64,000 bases of DNA from Bacteroidales bacterium. Lineage in GTDB: Bacteria > Bacteroidota > Bacteroidia > Bacteroidales > VadinHA17. Positions 1-8,074 of the stretch are shown here, one piece after another (the stretch's first letter is position 1; each line of letters opens with the position of its first letter). Under the pieces are notes generated by a model. That model had not been told where the DNA came from and ran no database searches. It saw nothing but the letters and a program-made list of their open reading frames with translations. Location of the stretch: NCBI GenBank assembly GCA_021738535.1, contig JAIPBU010000007.1:38769-102768 (forward strand). Reading direction: 5' to 3'. Position numbers and translations under genes: made by a program.

Positions 1-1181
1 GCGCGTGCGGCAGGCGACATAAGCACCTGTGCCCCCTGCTGCAATCCCATGACAGTATTCTCTATATCGGCCCAAAATTGCACCGTAGAACCATCAACCA
101 GTTTTGCATTAGCAATCTCGTCCCATCCAATAACCTTCTTGCCGTGGCGGGTTACTATGTCCTGTACGCGGTTGACGAAATACACGTAATCGTCGTGCTC
201 GGTAACATGCGATTCGTCGCCGCCGATATGGAACCAGGGGCCCGGTGTCAACGCAGCTACCTCCCCCACTACATCGTCTACAAACTCGTAGGTCACTTCC
301 TTATCAGTGCAAAGGGTACTGAATCCCACCTCTATGCCGGTATACAGCTCCGGAGCCTTGCCGTCGCAGTTAAGCTCAGCATAAGACGCCAGCGCCGCAT
401 TGGTATGGCCCGGCATGTCTATCTCGGGCACAATGGTAATATGTCTTTCTGCTGCATAGGCAACAATATCCTTATAATCCTCCTGTGTAAAGAATCCACC
501 ATCTGTGCCACCCACTTCCTTACTACCACCTGTTTCAGTGAGCTTTGGCCACGATTTGATCTCTATCCTCCACCCCTGATCGTCGCTCAGGTGCAGGTGC
601 AGTGCATTCATCTTATAAGCGGCCAGGAAGTCGATAAACCTCTTTACATCGGCGACCTCAAAAAAGTGTCGCGCCACGTCGAGCATAGCACCCCGGTAAG
701 CATATTCGGGCTTATCCAGCACTTCGCCTTTTGGTATAAGCAGCCTCTCCCCTTCCCCGGCCTTTACCGGCAAGGCCTGGAGGAGTGTTTGCGCACCATA
801 GAAACATCCTGCCGGCGAACCGCCCGTTATAGTAATAAGCTTCTTGCCAATCACCATAGCGTAGGCTTCACTTTCCATGTCCTCATCAGTTTCGAGGTAG
901 ATGCCCTCCGACATAAGGGTCTCTTGAGGCCGGGTACTGATATCCATACCAGACACCTCTCCAAGCTTTCCTGCCAGGTAAGTCGCTTCAGCTTCCAGTT
1001 CATTCGTGTTATAATAAACAACCGTTGATGATGACAGTTTAAAGGCACCATCGTCAGAGACTACTGTATTAGGCTTCGGGATAAAGGCTGTTGATGCGAG
1101 GTCTGTTGCGGGTTGGGGGCTGCATGCAGCCAGGAAGGTCAGGATAGTTAAGTATGGAAAGAGTCTTTTGGATAGATTCAT
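1..1181 (-). CDS. GH20 beta-N-acetylhexosaminidase, lipoprotein (3' end cut by window edge)
   Basis: I translated the minus strand from an ATG at 1181 to the left edge (about 393 codons, no stop), so the C-terminus is missing. The N-terminus is a lipoprotein signal with lipobox LAAC (Cys20), so the enzyme is probably anchored in the outer membrane or periplasm. A GH20 N-terminal domain (about 25-150) leads into the catalytic TIM barrel, which shows 'YRGAMLDVARHF', 'LHLHLSDDQGWRIEI', 'PEIDMPGHTNAAL' and 'HIGGDE'. By family knowledge the Asp322-Glu323 pair provides substrate-assisted catalysis on terminal GlcNAc/GalNAc residues of glycans or chitin. A near-consensus -7 element (TATCTTTA, minus strand, 1214-1221) lies 33 nt before the start. 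The family assignment is firm; the exact substrate is not visible. Confidence 0.93.
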   Translation of the reverse strand, partial: MNLSKRLFPYLTILTFLAACSPQPATDLASTAFIPKPNTVVSDDGAFKLSSSTVVYYNTNELEAEATYLAGKLGEVSGMDISTRPQETLMSEGIYLETDEDMESEAYAMVIGKKLITITGGSPAGCFYGAQTLLQALPVKAGEGERLLIPKGEVLDKPEYAYRGAMLDVARHFFEVADVKRFIDFLAAYKMNALHLHLSDDQGWRIEIKSWPKLTETGGSKEVGGTDGGFFTQEDYKDIVAYAAERHITIVPEIDMPGHTNAALASYAELNCDGKAPELYTGIEVGFSTLCTDKEVTYEFVDDVVGEVAALTPGPWFHIGGDESHVTEHDDYVYFVNRVQDIVTRHGKKVIGWDEIANAKLVDGSTVQFWADIENTVMGLQQGAQVLMSPAAR

Positions 1182-1245
1182 AGTTATTGATATTAGTTTT
1201 AGCGTTATGCTTATAAAGATAAGGAAAAAAGTTGAGGGGTTGAGG

Positions 1246-1276
1246 GCCCTCCTACGCCCAAAGGGCTATGGAGGGC
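1246..1276. repeat. REP-like nested palindrome
   Basis: This is a 31-bp imperfect palindrome. Outer arms GCCCTCC/GGAGGGC (1246-1252 and 1270-1276) and inner arms GCCC/GGGC (1256-1259 and 1263-1266) enclose an AAA loop. It is flanked by short 'GGGGTTGAG' and 'GGGGGTTGAG' direct repeats. It lies in the non-coding gap between the GH20 gene and the Asp-box lipoprotein gene and resembles bacterial REP elements; a transcript from either strand would fold into a strong hairpin. Confidence 0.6.
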
Positions 1277-1302
1277 GGGGGTTGAGAGGTTGAGAAGGGA
1301 AA

Positions 1303-1428
1303 GCGAAGAGCGGAGAGCGGAGAGCGGAGAGCGAAGAGCGGAGAGCGAAGAGCGAAGAGCGGAGAGCGAAGAGCGGAGAGCGGAGAGCGGAGAGCGAAGA
1401 GCGGAGAGCGAAGAGCGAAGAGCGGAGA
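1303..1428. repeat. 18-copy heptanucleotide array (GCGRAGA) with exact 63-bp higher-order period
   Basis: There are eighteen uninterrupted copies of the 7-bp unit GCGRAGA, where R is A or G. The order of A and G variants is AGGGAGAAG followed by the same nine-letter order again, so 1303-1365 and 1366-1428 are identical 63-bp copies. A related 'CTAAGAGACTAAGCGG' tail follows to about 1445. The array fills most of the 334-bp gap 1182-1515; the rest holds only the palindrome at 1246 and AT-rich sequence. Confidence 0.95.
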
Positions 1429-1515
1429 GGCTAAGAGACTAAGCGGCTTATAGGCAGTATGTTAGCCGCCAAATATACCAATACACGAATACACTAATTA
1501 AAACAGGGATGGTAA

Positions 1516-2796
1516 TTATTCGGTATTGTTCCTGTAATAGACGGTTTTGTAGTCCCAGTCTTTGGCTACCAGTACGCCGTTATGGTCGATGAAAAGGTCA
1601 AGGAGGTCATTGTTAAACCAATACCTTTCATAATTAACCAGGTCATAGGTCTTCAGGATACCGTAGCCGGGTATAAGTACATACCAGAAATCGTCATAGC
1701 GGTTAAAGGTATTATGCATGGATGTACCAAACTGTGGAGAGACACCGTGCACCTTTTCAAAGCTTGCTCCATAGTCTGTTGAAAGATATATATCGATTCT
1801 GCTATAAGCTGAAACAATAATAATTTCATCGTTTCCTGTGACAAACAATTTATGTGAATTCCCTGGAGTGGGTATATGAGTCCATGATACACCATCATCA
1901 TCTGACATATAGAGACTGCAGCAATCGGATCCGTGGTACAGGAGCTTGCCATTACTGAGCCTGAAAACATCACCTAAGCCATGATCAGACAGGTTACCTC
2001 CCGGTTCTGACCATGTTTCACCGCCATCGACCGATCTCTTTACAGGGTAATCATGCACAAAAGCCCACAAGCTGTTATCATTTGATACATAATTATAGAA
2101 ATAATATTCCCGGTCAGGGTATGGTTTGGTGCATACCGTCCATGACTGAGCATGGTCTGTACTTTTCAGCATTTCCCCTTTCCAGGTTGATACATAAATA
2201 ACCCCATTATTATCAATATCCACTGTCCTGGGCACTCCAACACTGTTAAGCACAGGGCTTTCCACCTTGTTCCAGTTAAAATAATTTTCACCCTGCCTGT
2301 ACAGGTGGTCGCTTATTATCAGGGTCAGGTTATGGTCAGGGTCGCTAACCATATCCTTCATGCCTCCATCTGGGTCTACATCGATAGCATCCCACTGATC
2401 AGTACGAAAGCCGTAAGCCGACTTATTAACATGAGCCATGTAGTTACCATTCAGATCATATACTGATCCCCTTAATACCTGCTTAACAGATTCTTCTCCC
2501 AGCTGCCACTCAAGCTGCATGGTATCACCAGCGTTAATATATGCTGATTGCAGACTGACATTTCCTCCTCCGCCTGCGGCATCAAAAGCAACTCTCACTG
2601 AATCGAGTCCTGCAACATTAACCGAATAATTCTGAAAACTAAATTTCAGGTCTATTGTGTCACCTGCCAACAAACGATCTTCATTGTTATTGTCGATGGA
2701 AAAATTATAATTCTCCAGCATCCTTTGCGAGGGATCTGGTGTACATGAAGCCATAATTCCCAAGATAACTATACCGATAACATACTTATTGCTCAT
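1516..2796 (-). CDS. Asp-box (BNR) beta-propeller lipoprotein
   Basis: This is a surface or periplasmic lipoprotein of about 426 residues. I chose the ATG at 2796; an in-frame TTG at 2802 is possible but abuts the upstream stop. The signal peptide ends in a lipobox (IMASC, Cys18). The N-terminal 130 residues look like an Ig-like beta domain. The remainder carries at least four Asp-box motifs of the S-x-D-x-G-x-x-W type ('STDHAQSWT', 'SVDGGETWS', 'SDDDGVSWT', 'STDYGASFE'), marking a sialidase-like propeller fold. I see no sialidase arginine triad or FRIP motif, so catalysis should not be assumed; a glycan-binding or scaffold role is as likely. It starts 6 bp after the stop of the beta-barrel gene and is probably co-transcribed with it. 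Confidence 0.8.
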   Translation of the reverse strand: MSNKYVIGIVILGIMASCTPDPSQRMLENYNFSIDNNNEDRLLAGDTIDLKFSFQNYSVNVAGLDSVRVAFDAAGGGGNVSLQSAYINAGDTMQLEWQLGEESVKQVLRGSVYDLNGNYMAHVNKSAYGFRTDQWDAIDVDPDGGMKDMVSDPDHNLTLIISDHLYRQGENYFNWNKVESPVLNSVGVPRTVDIDNNGVIYVSTWKGEMLKSTDHAQSWTVCTKPYPDREYYFYNYVSNDNSLWAFVHDYPVKRSVDGGETWSEPGGNLSDHGLGDVFRLSNGKLLYHGSDCCSLYMSDDDGVSWTHIPTPGNSHKLFVTGNDEIIIVSAYSRIDIYLSTDYGASFEKVHGVSPQFGTSMHNTFNRYDDFWYVLIPGYGILKTYDLVNYERYWFNNDLLDLFIDHNGVLVAKDWDYKTVYYRNNTE

Positions 2797-2802
2797 AATC
2801 AA

Positions 2803-4170
2803 CTATTTAGATATATTATAAACCGGTACCCTCAGACCAATATTAAGGAATACAGAGCTGTGCTGCATGATTGTTTCATCGCCGTTACCCGTATCCTGGT
2901 TACCCGCCGCCGAACTGTCGAATTGATCAGTTAAGCCAATCCTGTAGCTTGCTCCAATATCGAGCGATGTATTTTTGTAAAGCGGGACAATCAATCCCAT
3001 ACCGGTCATCCACCCAAAATCATTATTATTAATCAGCTCTGTTATATCATCATAAACCGTTGTCTCCATGGTTGAATAACTGCCCTGATCAATATTCGCG
3101 GATATTGCAATCCCGCTGCACCTGGCATTAAGCAATACCCCGATATAAGGCCCGGTATTGAGGTAGTACCTTATTTTTTCACCCCCGGTATATTCGAGCA
3201 GCGCAGGTATTGTAATATAATCGGCACTGACCTTTGTATCAACTGAATAGTCAGCATTATCGTCAACCAGGTACCTGTAGTAAACATCACTGGAATCTTT
3301 CAGGGCAAATCCGGGCCTGTCGAATGACAAGCCGGTACGGAAGTTCATGTGTGGTGATAGTTTAAAACCAATGTCTATCCCAACGGAGAACCCTGCAGCC
3401 GGTTGATACTTTCCCGATGCTATACTGCCAGAGTTCCAGGATATCCCTCCACCTGTCCTGTATGAAAGGAACATTTTCCCGGATATTGTATCCGCCGGCA
3501 TCACCCCGTTTCTTTTGTCTTCTCCCGGGACAAGATTATATGTTAATCCCACGGACAGGTCGGCTCCCCCATGCATCAATTCCAATCCTTCCACCACAGC
3601 TTTCCTGCCGCTAATATAGCCAAGATTAAAATGAGCCTTCATTCTTTCACCCAATGGCCAGGCAAGTCCGGCTGAATAAATAAAACCCAGGTCATTTTGC
3701 GCTTTGGTATCCTGGTAGTAGTTATAATAGGAATGATCGAGTGCTATTGAATAAAAAGAACCAAATGCAAGGCTTAATTCCGGTCGCGACGGTATTGTAA
3801 ACTTCAGCTGCAGCGGCAGTGACAGGAAGCTGAAATTCATCATTTCTCCTGAAGGATAGTACCAGGCCGTGGAACTGTAAAAAGGGTATGGATTAAATAT
3901 AATATCCGTGCTATAATAGTTACGGTGTTCATAGTACAGGGTTGAATAACTAATCCCGCCGCTAATGCCAATTGTCGGTGTGAGTGAATAATCAAGGCTT
4001 ATCCTTTGCGTTGGTCCGGGTTTGAATTTCCATTTACCCACAGGGTAAGCATTATGTATATCCGAGATGTTTACACCGCTATGGAATCCCACAGACAGTT
4101 TCTGGGAATATGCGGTATTAACAGATGCAGCTAATAAAAAGCCAATGAACAGCAGGTACAGACGTTTCAT
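2803..4170 (-). CDS. Fused tandem outer-membrane beta-barrel protein (PorT/OMP_b-brl type)
   Basis: The product is 455 residues with a signal peptide cleaved after 'NTAYSQ'. It contains two successive PorT-like barrel domains, about 24-215 and 230-455. Each opens with a glycine-rich strand ('KLSVGFHSGVNIS' and 'FLSYRTGGGISWN') and alternates aromatic and polar residues as in Bacteroidota OMP_b-brl_2 proteins. Single domains of this family are usually about 200 residues, so this is a duplication and fusion. The ORF ends 6 bp before the ATG of the Asp-box lipoprotein, suggesting that the pair works together at the outer membrane. Function is unknown; transport or anchoring of the lipoprotein is inference. 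Confidence 0.8.
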   Translation of the reverse strand: MKRLYLLFIGFLLAASVNTAYSQKLSVGFHSGVNISDIHNAYPVGKWKFKPGPTQRISLDYSLTPTIGISGGISYSTLYYEHRNYYSTDIIFNPYPFYSSTAWYYPSGEMMNFSFLSLPLQLKFTIPSRPELSLAFGSFYSIALDHSYYNYYQDTKAQNDLGFIYSAGLAWPLGERMKAHFNLGYISGRKAVVEGLELMHGGADLSVGLTYNLVPGEDKRNGVMPADTISGKMFLSYRTGGGISWNSGSIASGKYQPAAGFSVGIDIGFKLSPHMNFRTGLSFDRPGFALKDSSDVYYRYLVDDNADYSVDTKVSADYITIPALLEYTGGEKIRYYLNTGPYIGVLLNARCSGIAISANIDQGSYSTMETTVYDDITELINNNDFGWMTGMGLIVPLYKNTSLDIGASYRIGLTDQFDSSAAGNQDTGNGDETIMQHSSVFLNIGLRVPVYNISK

Positions 4171-4229
4171 AAATAGAGGTTTGGTTTTAGCTGGATTGCA
4201 TCAAATTTTATGCCAGTAAGGGCAGGGAA

Positions 4230-4301
4230 GAAGATACAAGAGACAAGTACGGAAGATACAAGTGGGTGGTGCTTGTGTTTTAGGGAGGTGCTTGTTGTGG
4301 G
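4230..4301 (+). repeat. Dispersed intergenic repeat, copy 1
   Basis: This ~72-bp sequence begins GAAGATACAAGAGACAAG, repeats the GAAGATACAAG core, and ends in CTTGTTGTGGG. Near-identical copies occur at 7169, 7257 and 12264, always in the same orientation and always between genes. This copy is just upstream of the GH3 gene. Confidence 0.85.
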
Positions 4302-4338
4302 GGCGGGGGCGCCTGTTGGAATGATGGAGGAGATTATA

Positions 4339-4346
4339 TATTTTTG
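4339..4346 (+). promoter_or_regulatory. TAnnTTTG -7 promoter element for the GH3 gene
   Basis: TATTTTTG matches the Bacteroidota -7 consensus TAnnTTTG exactly. Its last base is only 5 nt before the ATG at 4352, so transcription would begin at or next to the start codon. Confidence 0.45.
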
Positions 4347-4351
4347 GCAGG

Positions 4352-7141
4352 ATGAAGGTAGTTGTCAGACCGCTTATAATATGGCTTTTTGTTTTGTCTT
4401 CGTCTCTTGCGAGCGGACAGGCACTGACTGCTGAACAGAAGGCAGACAGTCTGCTCGATATTATGACACTGGATGAAAAGATAGGCCAGATGGCACAGGC
4501 CGAAAGGGGCGCACTTGAAAACCTGTCTGATATATCTTACTACAACCTGGGGTCACTGCTCAGCGGCGGCGGTTCAACACCTTACGAAAATAATGTTACA
4601 GCCTGGGCTGATATGTATGATACCTACCAGGAGGAAGCATTAAAGTCCGGTTCAGGAATCCCGTTGATATACGGCATAGATGCTGTCCACGGTCATAATA
4701 ATGTTCACGGAGCGGTTATCTTCCCCCATAATATTGGCCTGGGTTGTACCCGTAATACTGAACTGGTAAAAAATATTAACATCATCACAGCCACTGAAGT
4801 GGCAGCGACAGGTATTGACTGGACCTTCAGTCCATGCATTGCAGTGCCACGTGACGAGAGATGGGGAAGGACATATGAAGGTTTTGGTGAGACCCCCGGG
4901 TTACAAAGTATGATGGCAGGTGCTGCTGTATCAGGGCTCCAGGGATCTGACTTATCATTACCCACCACCATACTGGCCTGTGCCAAGCATTATGTGGGCG
5001 ACGGAGGAACGACGGACGGTATTGACCAGGGCAACACTGTATTGACCGAGCAAGAGTTGCGGTCAGTGCACATGGCCGGTTATATTGATGCCATAAACAA
5101 AGGCACCGGTACAATAATGGCTTCCTATAACAGCTGGAATGGTGATAAGCTTCACGGACACGAATACCTGCTGACCGATGTACTGAAGGGTGAACTGGGT
5201 TTTGATGGATTTATCATATCCGACTGGAAAGGTGTTGACCAGGTGGATGAAGACTACCGTACTGCCGTGAAGAGAGCAATAAATGCCGGGATTGATATGG
5301 TCATGGTTCCTGACCGCTATATATATTTTATAAGCATATTAAAGGATCTTGTTGAAAACAACGAGGTACCGGAGTCCAGGATCAATGATGCGGTGAGACG
5401 CATACTAATACAAAAATTTAAGCTGAAGCTCTTTGAAAAGCCCATGACCGATCGCTCGCTGATCTCATCGGTGGGCTCGGCCGAACACAGAGCGACAGCC
5501 CGCCAGGCAGTAAGAGAATCATTAGTTTTGTTGTCGGCCCGCGATAATGCACTGCCGCTCAAAAAGGACGGGCAAAAAATACTGCTTGCCGGTAAAAGAG
5601 CTGATGACATTGGAGCCCAGTGCGGGGGATGGACAATTTCATGGCAGGGATCAAACGGTGATATAACAGAAGGCACAACAATACTGGAGGGACTACAGGA
5701 GATTAATGGCAGCAATGACATCATCTATTCTCCCACAGGGGTTTACGATGGTGATGCAGATATTGCCGTGGTTGTGATCGGTGAAGATCCCTATGCCGAG
5801 GGTGCCGGAGACAGGGAATCACTGAGGCTGGACAGGTCTGATGTAAATATGGTCAGGCTACTGAAGGAGGAGGGCAAAAAAGTGATCACCATTCTTATCT
5901 CCGGCAGGCCAATGATCATAGGTGACGTACTCCCCTACTCAGATGCTTTTATAGCAGCCTGGCTACCAGGGACAGAAGGTAGTGGCATAGCAGATATCCT
6001 GTTTGGTGATCACGAACCTGCAGGCAAGCTGAATCATTCCTGGCCTGCATATATGGAGCAGATACCTGTTAACTACGGAGATAGTGATTATAATCCCCTC
6101 TACAGCTACGGGCACGGTATTGACAGTTTTCCTGTTAGCGTAGCATCAACAGGCATGCGGGCTGTTGCCGCTGCAAGCAACAGGGAAGGAACGTCCATAA
6201 TGCTGAAGCTCACGGGTAAGATAAGCAGTATGAACGTCCGGCCGGATAATTTCAGTGTAAGCATTGATAATGAAGAGATGCCGGGAATGGCCGGTGACAT
6301 AATTATCCCGGGATACGACAGTTCAATGATTGAGATCGTTCTTAACCGCAATATAACAGAGGAAGACACTGTAATAAACCTTGGTTATAACGGAGGAATT
6401 ATAGAATCTGCCTCGGGAAACCTGGAGGAATTCACCGGTTTATTTGTTTTCAATAGTTATGAAAACTATGGCACAGCCATCCCTGTACCTGGTCGCGTAG
6501 AGGCCGAAGATTATTTTGAGATGCAGGGAATAGACACAGAAAACTGCACTGACCAGGGTGGTGGATTGAATGTAGGGTGGATAGACCCGGGCGACCGGAT
6601 GAAGTATTACCTTGATATACATAATGCCGGGCTTTACAGGATTACCGGCAGGATATCAGGATATAACGCCGGAACGCTGTCTCTTGTATTTAACGATACC
6701 CTCACAGCAGGGATCAGCTTCACATCAACCGGTGGCTGGCAGTCGTGGCAGGATTTCTCCACATCGGTTTACCTGGACAGTAATAAGTATGTTATGGAAG
6801 CCAGGGCAGGCAGTAACGGGTATAATATTAATTATTTTGATTTCGGACTTTACGGAACAGGAATAAATGATATATCAAATAGCATTGATGAAATAAATAT
6901 TTTTCCCAATCCCTTCGATTCCCATTTTACACTACAATTCAACAGTGAGCAAAACCAGCCTGTCACAATAAAGATCTATGATATGCAGGGAAGGCTGATT
7001 CGTGAACTATACGACGGACCCATTAGCCGGGGCAGCAATTCAATCTCCTTCGATACCGGGTCGCATCTTCAGGAAGGACTATATTTTATTGAGATAAAGA
7101 ATGAAAAGAGGAGGTTTTTTAAGAAGATTGTTAAGAGCTAG
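4352..7141 (+). CDS. Secreted GH3 beta-glucosidase with CBM6 and T9SS type-A sorting domain
   Basis: The product is 929 residues. Order: signal peptide (1-23), GH3 N-terminal barrel (about 30-360), GH3 C-terminal sandwich (about 385-590), an Ig-like beta region (about 598-700), a CBM6-like module (about 710-835, 'VEAEDYFEMQGIDTEN...GWIDPGDRM') and a T9SS type-A sorting domain (about 850-929, 'FPNPFDSHFTLQF' to the basic end). The catalytic nucleophile is Asp291 in 'GFIISDWKG'; the acid/base loop is 'GEDPYAEGAGD' (Glu478/Glu483). GH3 enzymes of this kind release glucose from beta-glucans or oligosaccharides. The sorting domain implies export through the T9SS and cell-surface attachment or release, and CBM6 implies binding of beta-glucan or xylan. 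All key residues are present. Confidence 0.95.
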   Translation: MKVVVRPLIIWLFVLSSSLASGQALTAEQKADSLLDIMTLDEKIGQMAQAERGALENLSDISYYNLGSLLSGGGSTPYENNVTAWADMYDTYQEEALKSGSGIPLIYGIDAVHGHNNVHGAVIFPHNIGLGCTRNTELVKNINIITATEVAATGIDWTFSPCIAVPRDERWGRTYEGFGETPGLQSMMAGAAVSGLQGSDLSLPTTILACAKHYVGDGGTTDGIDQGNTVLTEQELRSVHMAGYIDAINKGTGTIMASYNSWNGDKLHGHEYLLTDVLKGELGFDGFIISDWKGVDQVDEDYRTAVKRAINAGIDMVMVPDRYIYFISILKDLVENNEVPESRINDAVRRILIQKFKLKLFEKPMTDRSLISSVGSAEHRATARQAVRESLVLLSARDNALPLKKDGQKILLAGKRADDIGAQCGGWTISWQGSNGDITEGTTILEGLQEINGSNDIIYSPTGVYDGDADIAVVVIGEDPYAEGAGDRESLRLDRSDVNMVRLLKEEGKKVITILISGRPMIIGDVLPYSDAFIAAWLPGTEGSGIADILFGDHEPAGKLNHSWPAYMEQIPVNYGDSDYNPLYSYGHGIDSFPVSVASTGMRAVAAASNREGTSIMLKLTGKISSMNVRPDNFSVSIDNEEMPGMAGDIIIPGYDSSMIEIVLNRNITEEDTVINLGYNGGIIESASGNLEEFTGLFVFNSYENYGTAIPVPGRVEAEDYFEMQGIDTENCTDQGGGLNVGWIDPGDRMKYYLDIHNAGLYRITGRISGYNAGTLSLVFNDTLTAGISFTSTGGWQSWQDFSTSVYLDSNKYVMEARAGSNGYNINYFDFGLYGTGINDISNSIDEINIFPNPFDSHFTLQFNSEQNQPVTIKIYDMQGRLIRELYDGPISRGSNSISFDTGSHLQEGLYFIEIKNEKRRFFKKIVKS

Positions 7142-7168
7142 AGAAGACTGGGGGCGGGAGGCAGGGAG

Positions 7169-7236
7169 GAAGATACAAGAGACAAGTACGGAAGATACAA
7201 GTGGGTGATGCCTGTGTTTCGGCTAGATGCTTGTTC
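7169..7236 (+). repeat. Dispersed intergenic repeat, copy 2 (tandem with copy 3)
   Basis: This has the same core as the copy at 4230, but its 3' half carries the 'GATGCCTGTGTTTC' variant shared with the copy at 12264. It is followed 88 bp later by copy 3; both are preceded by GCGGGAGGCAGGGAG, so the 88-bp unit is tandemly duplicated. Confidence 0.85.
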
Positions 7237-7256
7237 AGGGAGCGGGAGGCAGGGAG

Positions 7257-7328
7257 GAAGATACAAGAGACAAGTACGGAAGATACAAGTGGGTGGTGCT
7301 TGTGTTTTAGGGAGGTGCTTGTTGTGGG
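7257..7328 (+). repeat. Dispersed intergenic repeat, copy 3
   Basis: This is identical over almost its whole length to the copy at 4230, including 'GGTGGTGCTTGTGTTTTAG'. It fills the gap between the GH3 gene and the next membrane-protein gene together with copy 2. Confidence 0.85.
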
Positions 7329-7347
7329 AGAAGATGGAAATATTTGC

Positions 7348-7355
7348 TAATTTTG
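7348..7355 (+). promoter_or_regulatory. TAnnTTTG -7 promoter element
   Basis: TAATTTTG is an exact -7 consensus match ending 4 nt before the ATG at 7360. As with the GH3 gene, it follows a copy of the dispersed repeat and predicts a leaderless or nearly leaderless transcript. Confidence 0.45.
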
Positions 7356-7359
7356 TGGT

Positions 7360-8040
7360 ATGGAGAAGGTGAGGCAGAATAAATATTACAGTCATTTTGC
7401 GGGGGTCATTGAGCGGACGCAGCTGATGGTGCTGGCGCCGGCTTACGTAATACTGTGCTCGGCTATAATAGCGGGACTGGTGTTCCTCGGCGTGTCTCTT
7501 TCATGGTCGTCTGCACTGCTAATCGTAGCGGCAATACTGCTGGGTGTGCTGCTTACCATAGCGGGTTCGTTTCTATACGTGATATGGAATATACAGTTCA
7601 GGCTGCAGTATGATTTTGACCGTATACGCAACAATGTGGCTTCAGGAAAAATACAAAGCCTCGGGGAGTTCGAAAAAGCCCTGTGTGGTTTTGTCACTGG
7701 CTTCTTCCATTACAGCTTCTTCTCGGTGAGCGCCTGTGCAATAAAGATAAAGGACAGGCCGGTATACCGTCACGGCGATATGGATGTTACAAAGCCGGAG
7801 GAAGCAGAAGAAAAGGCGCGTAAAAGCCCGCAGCTCACAATATGGCGTAAGGAAAAGAGCAGCACGGGCAAAAAGATCACCTACCTCCTGCCGGTGTGGT
7901 TCGGCGATGAGTACCTGGGGTTTTTACTCCTTGAGTCGCCCAACAAACTACCGCGCATACTGAAGACACTGCTGCAGGATTTCGAGAATAATTATATAGA
8001 CGACCAGTTGCTCCACGTGATAAACAGGCAGCAAAGATGA
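7360..8040 (+). CDS. Two-TM membrane protein with cytoplasmic GAF-like domain, unknown function
   Basis: The product is 226 residues. Two hydrophobic segments (about 23-48 and 51-75) form an N-terminal hairpin. The soluble part (about 80-226) contains 'LPVWFGDEYLGFLLLESP', a strand-turn-strand pattern typical of GAF sensor domains, and no catalytic motif that I recognise. It ends 34 bp before the exchanger gene, so the two may be an operon and the soluble domain could sense a ligand that affects transport; that is inference. If transcription starts at the -7 element just upstream, the start codon would be leaderless. No gene name can be given. Confidence 0.65.
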   Translation: MEKVRQNKYYSHFAGVIERTQLMVLAPAYVILCSAIIAGLVFLGVSLSWSSALLIVAAILLGVLLTIAGSFLYVIWNIQFRLQYDFDRIRNNVASGKIQSLGEFEKALCGFVTGFFHYSFFSVSACAIKIKDRPVYRHGDMDVTKPEEAEEKARKSPQLTIWRKEKSSTGKKITYLLPVWFGDEYLGFLLLESPNKLPRILKTLLQDFENNYIDDQLLHVINRQQR

Positions 8041-8074
8041 GCACTGATCAATAACCCATTACAAAGCAGGTATA

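Noticed and set aside
78..1028. 316-codon plus-strand frame
   Set aside because: It lies antisense to the GH20 gene, whose minus-strand translation has a lipoprotein signal and all family motifs.
1303..1428. CRISPR array
   Set aside because: Units are 7 bp with no spacers and there are no cas genes; it is a simple tandem array.
1516..2796. Active sialidase
   Set aside because: Asp-boxes are present but I see no FRIP motif or arginine triad, so only the propeller fold is claimed.
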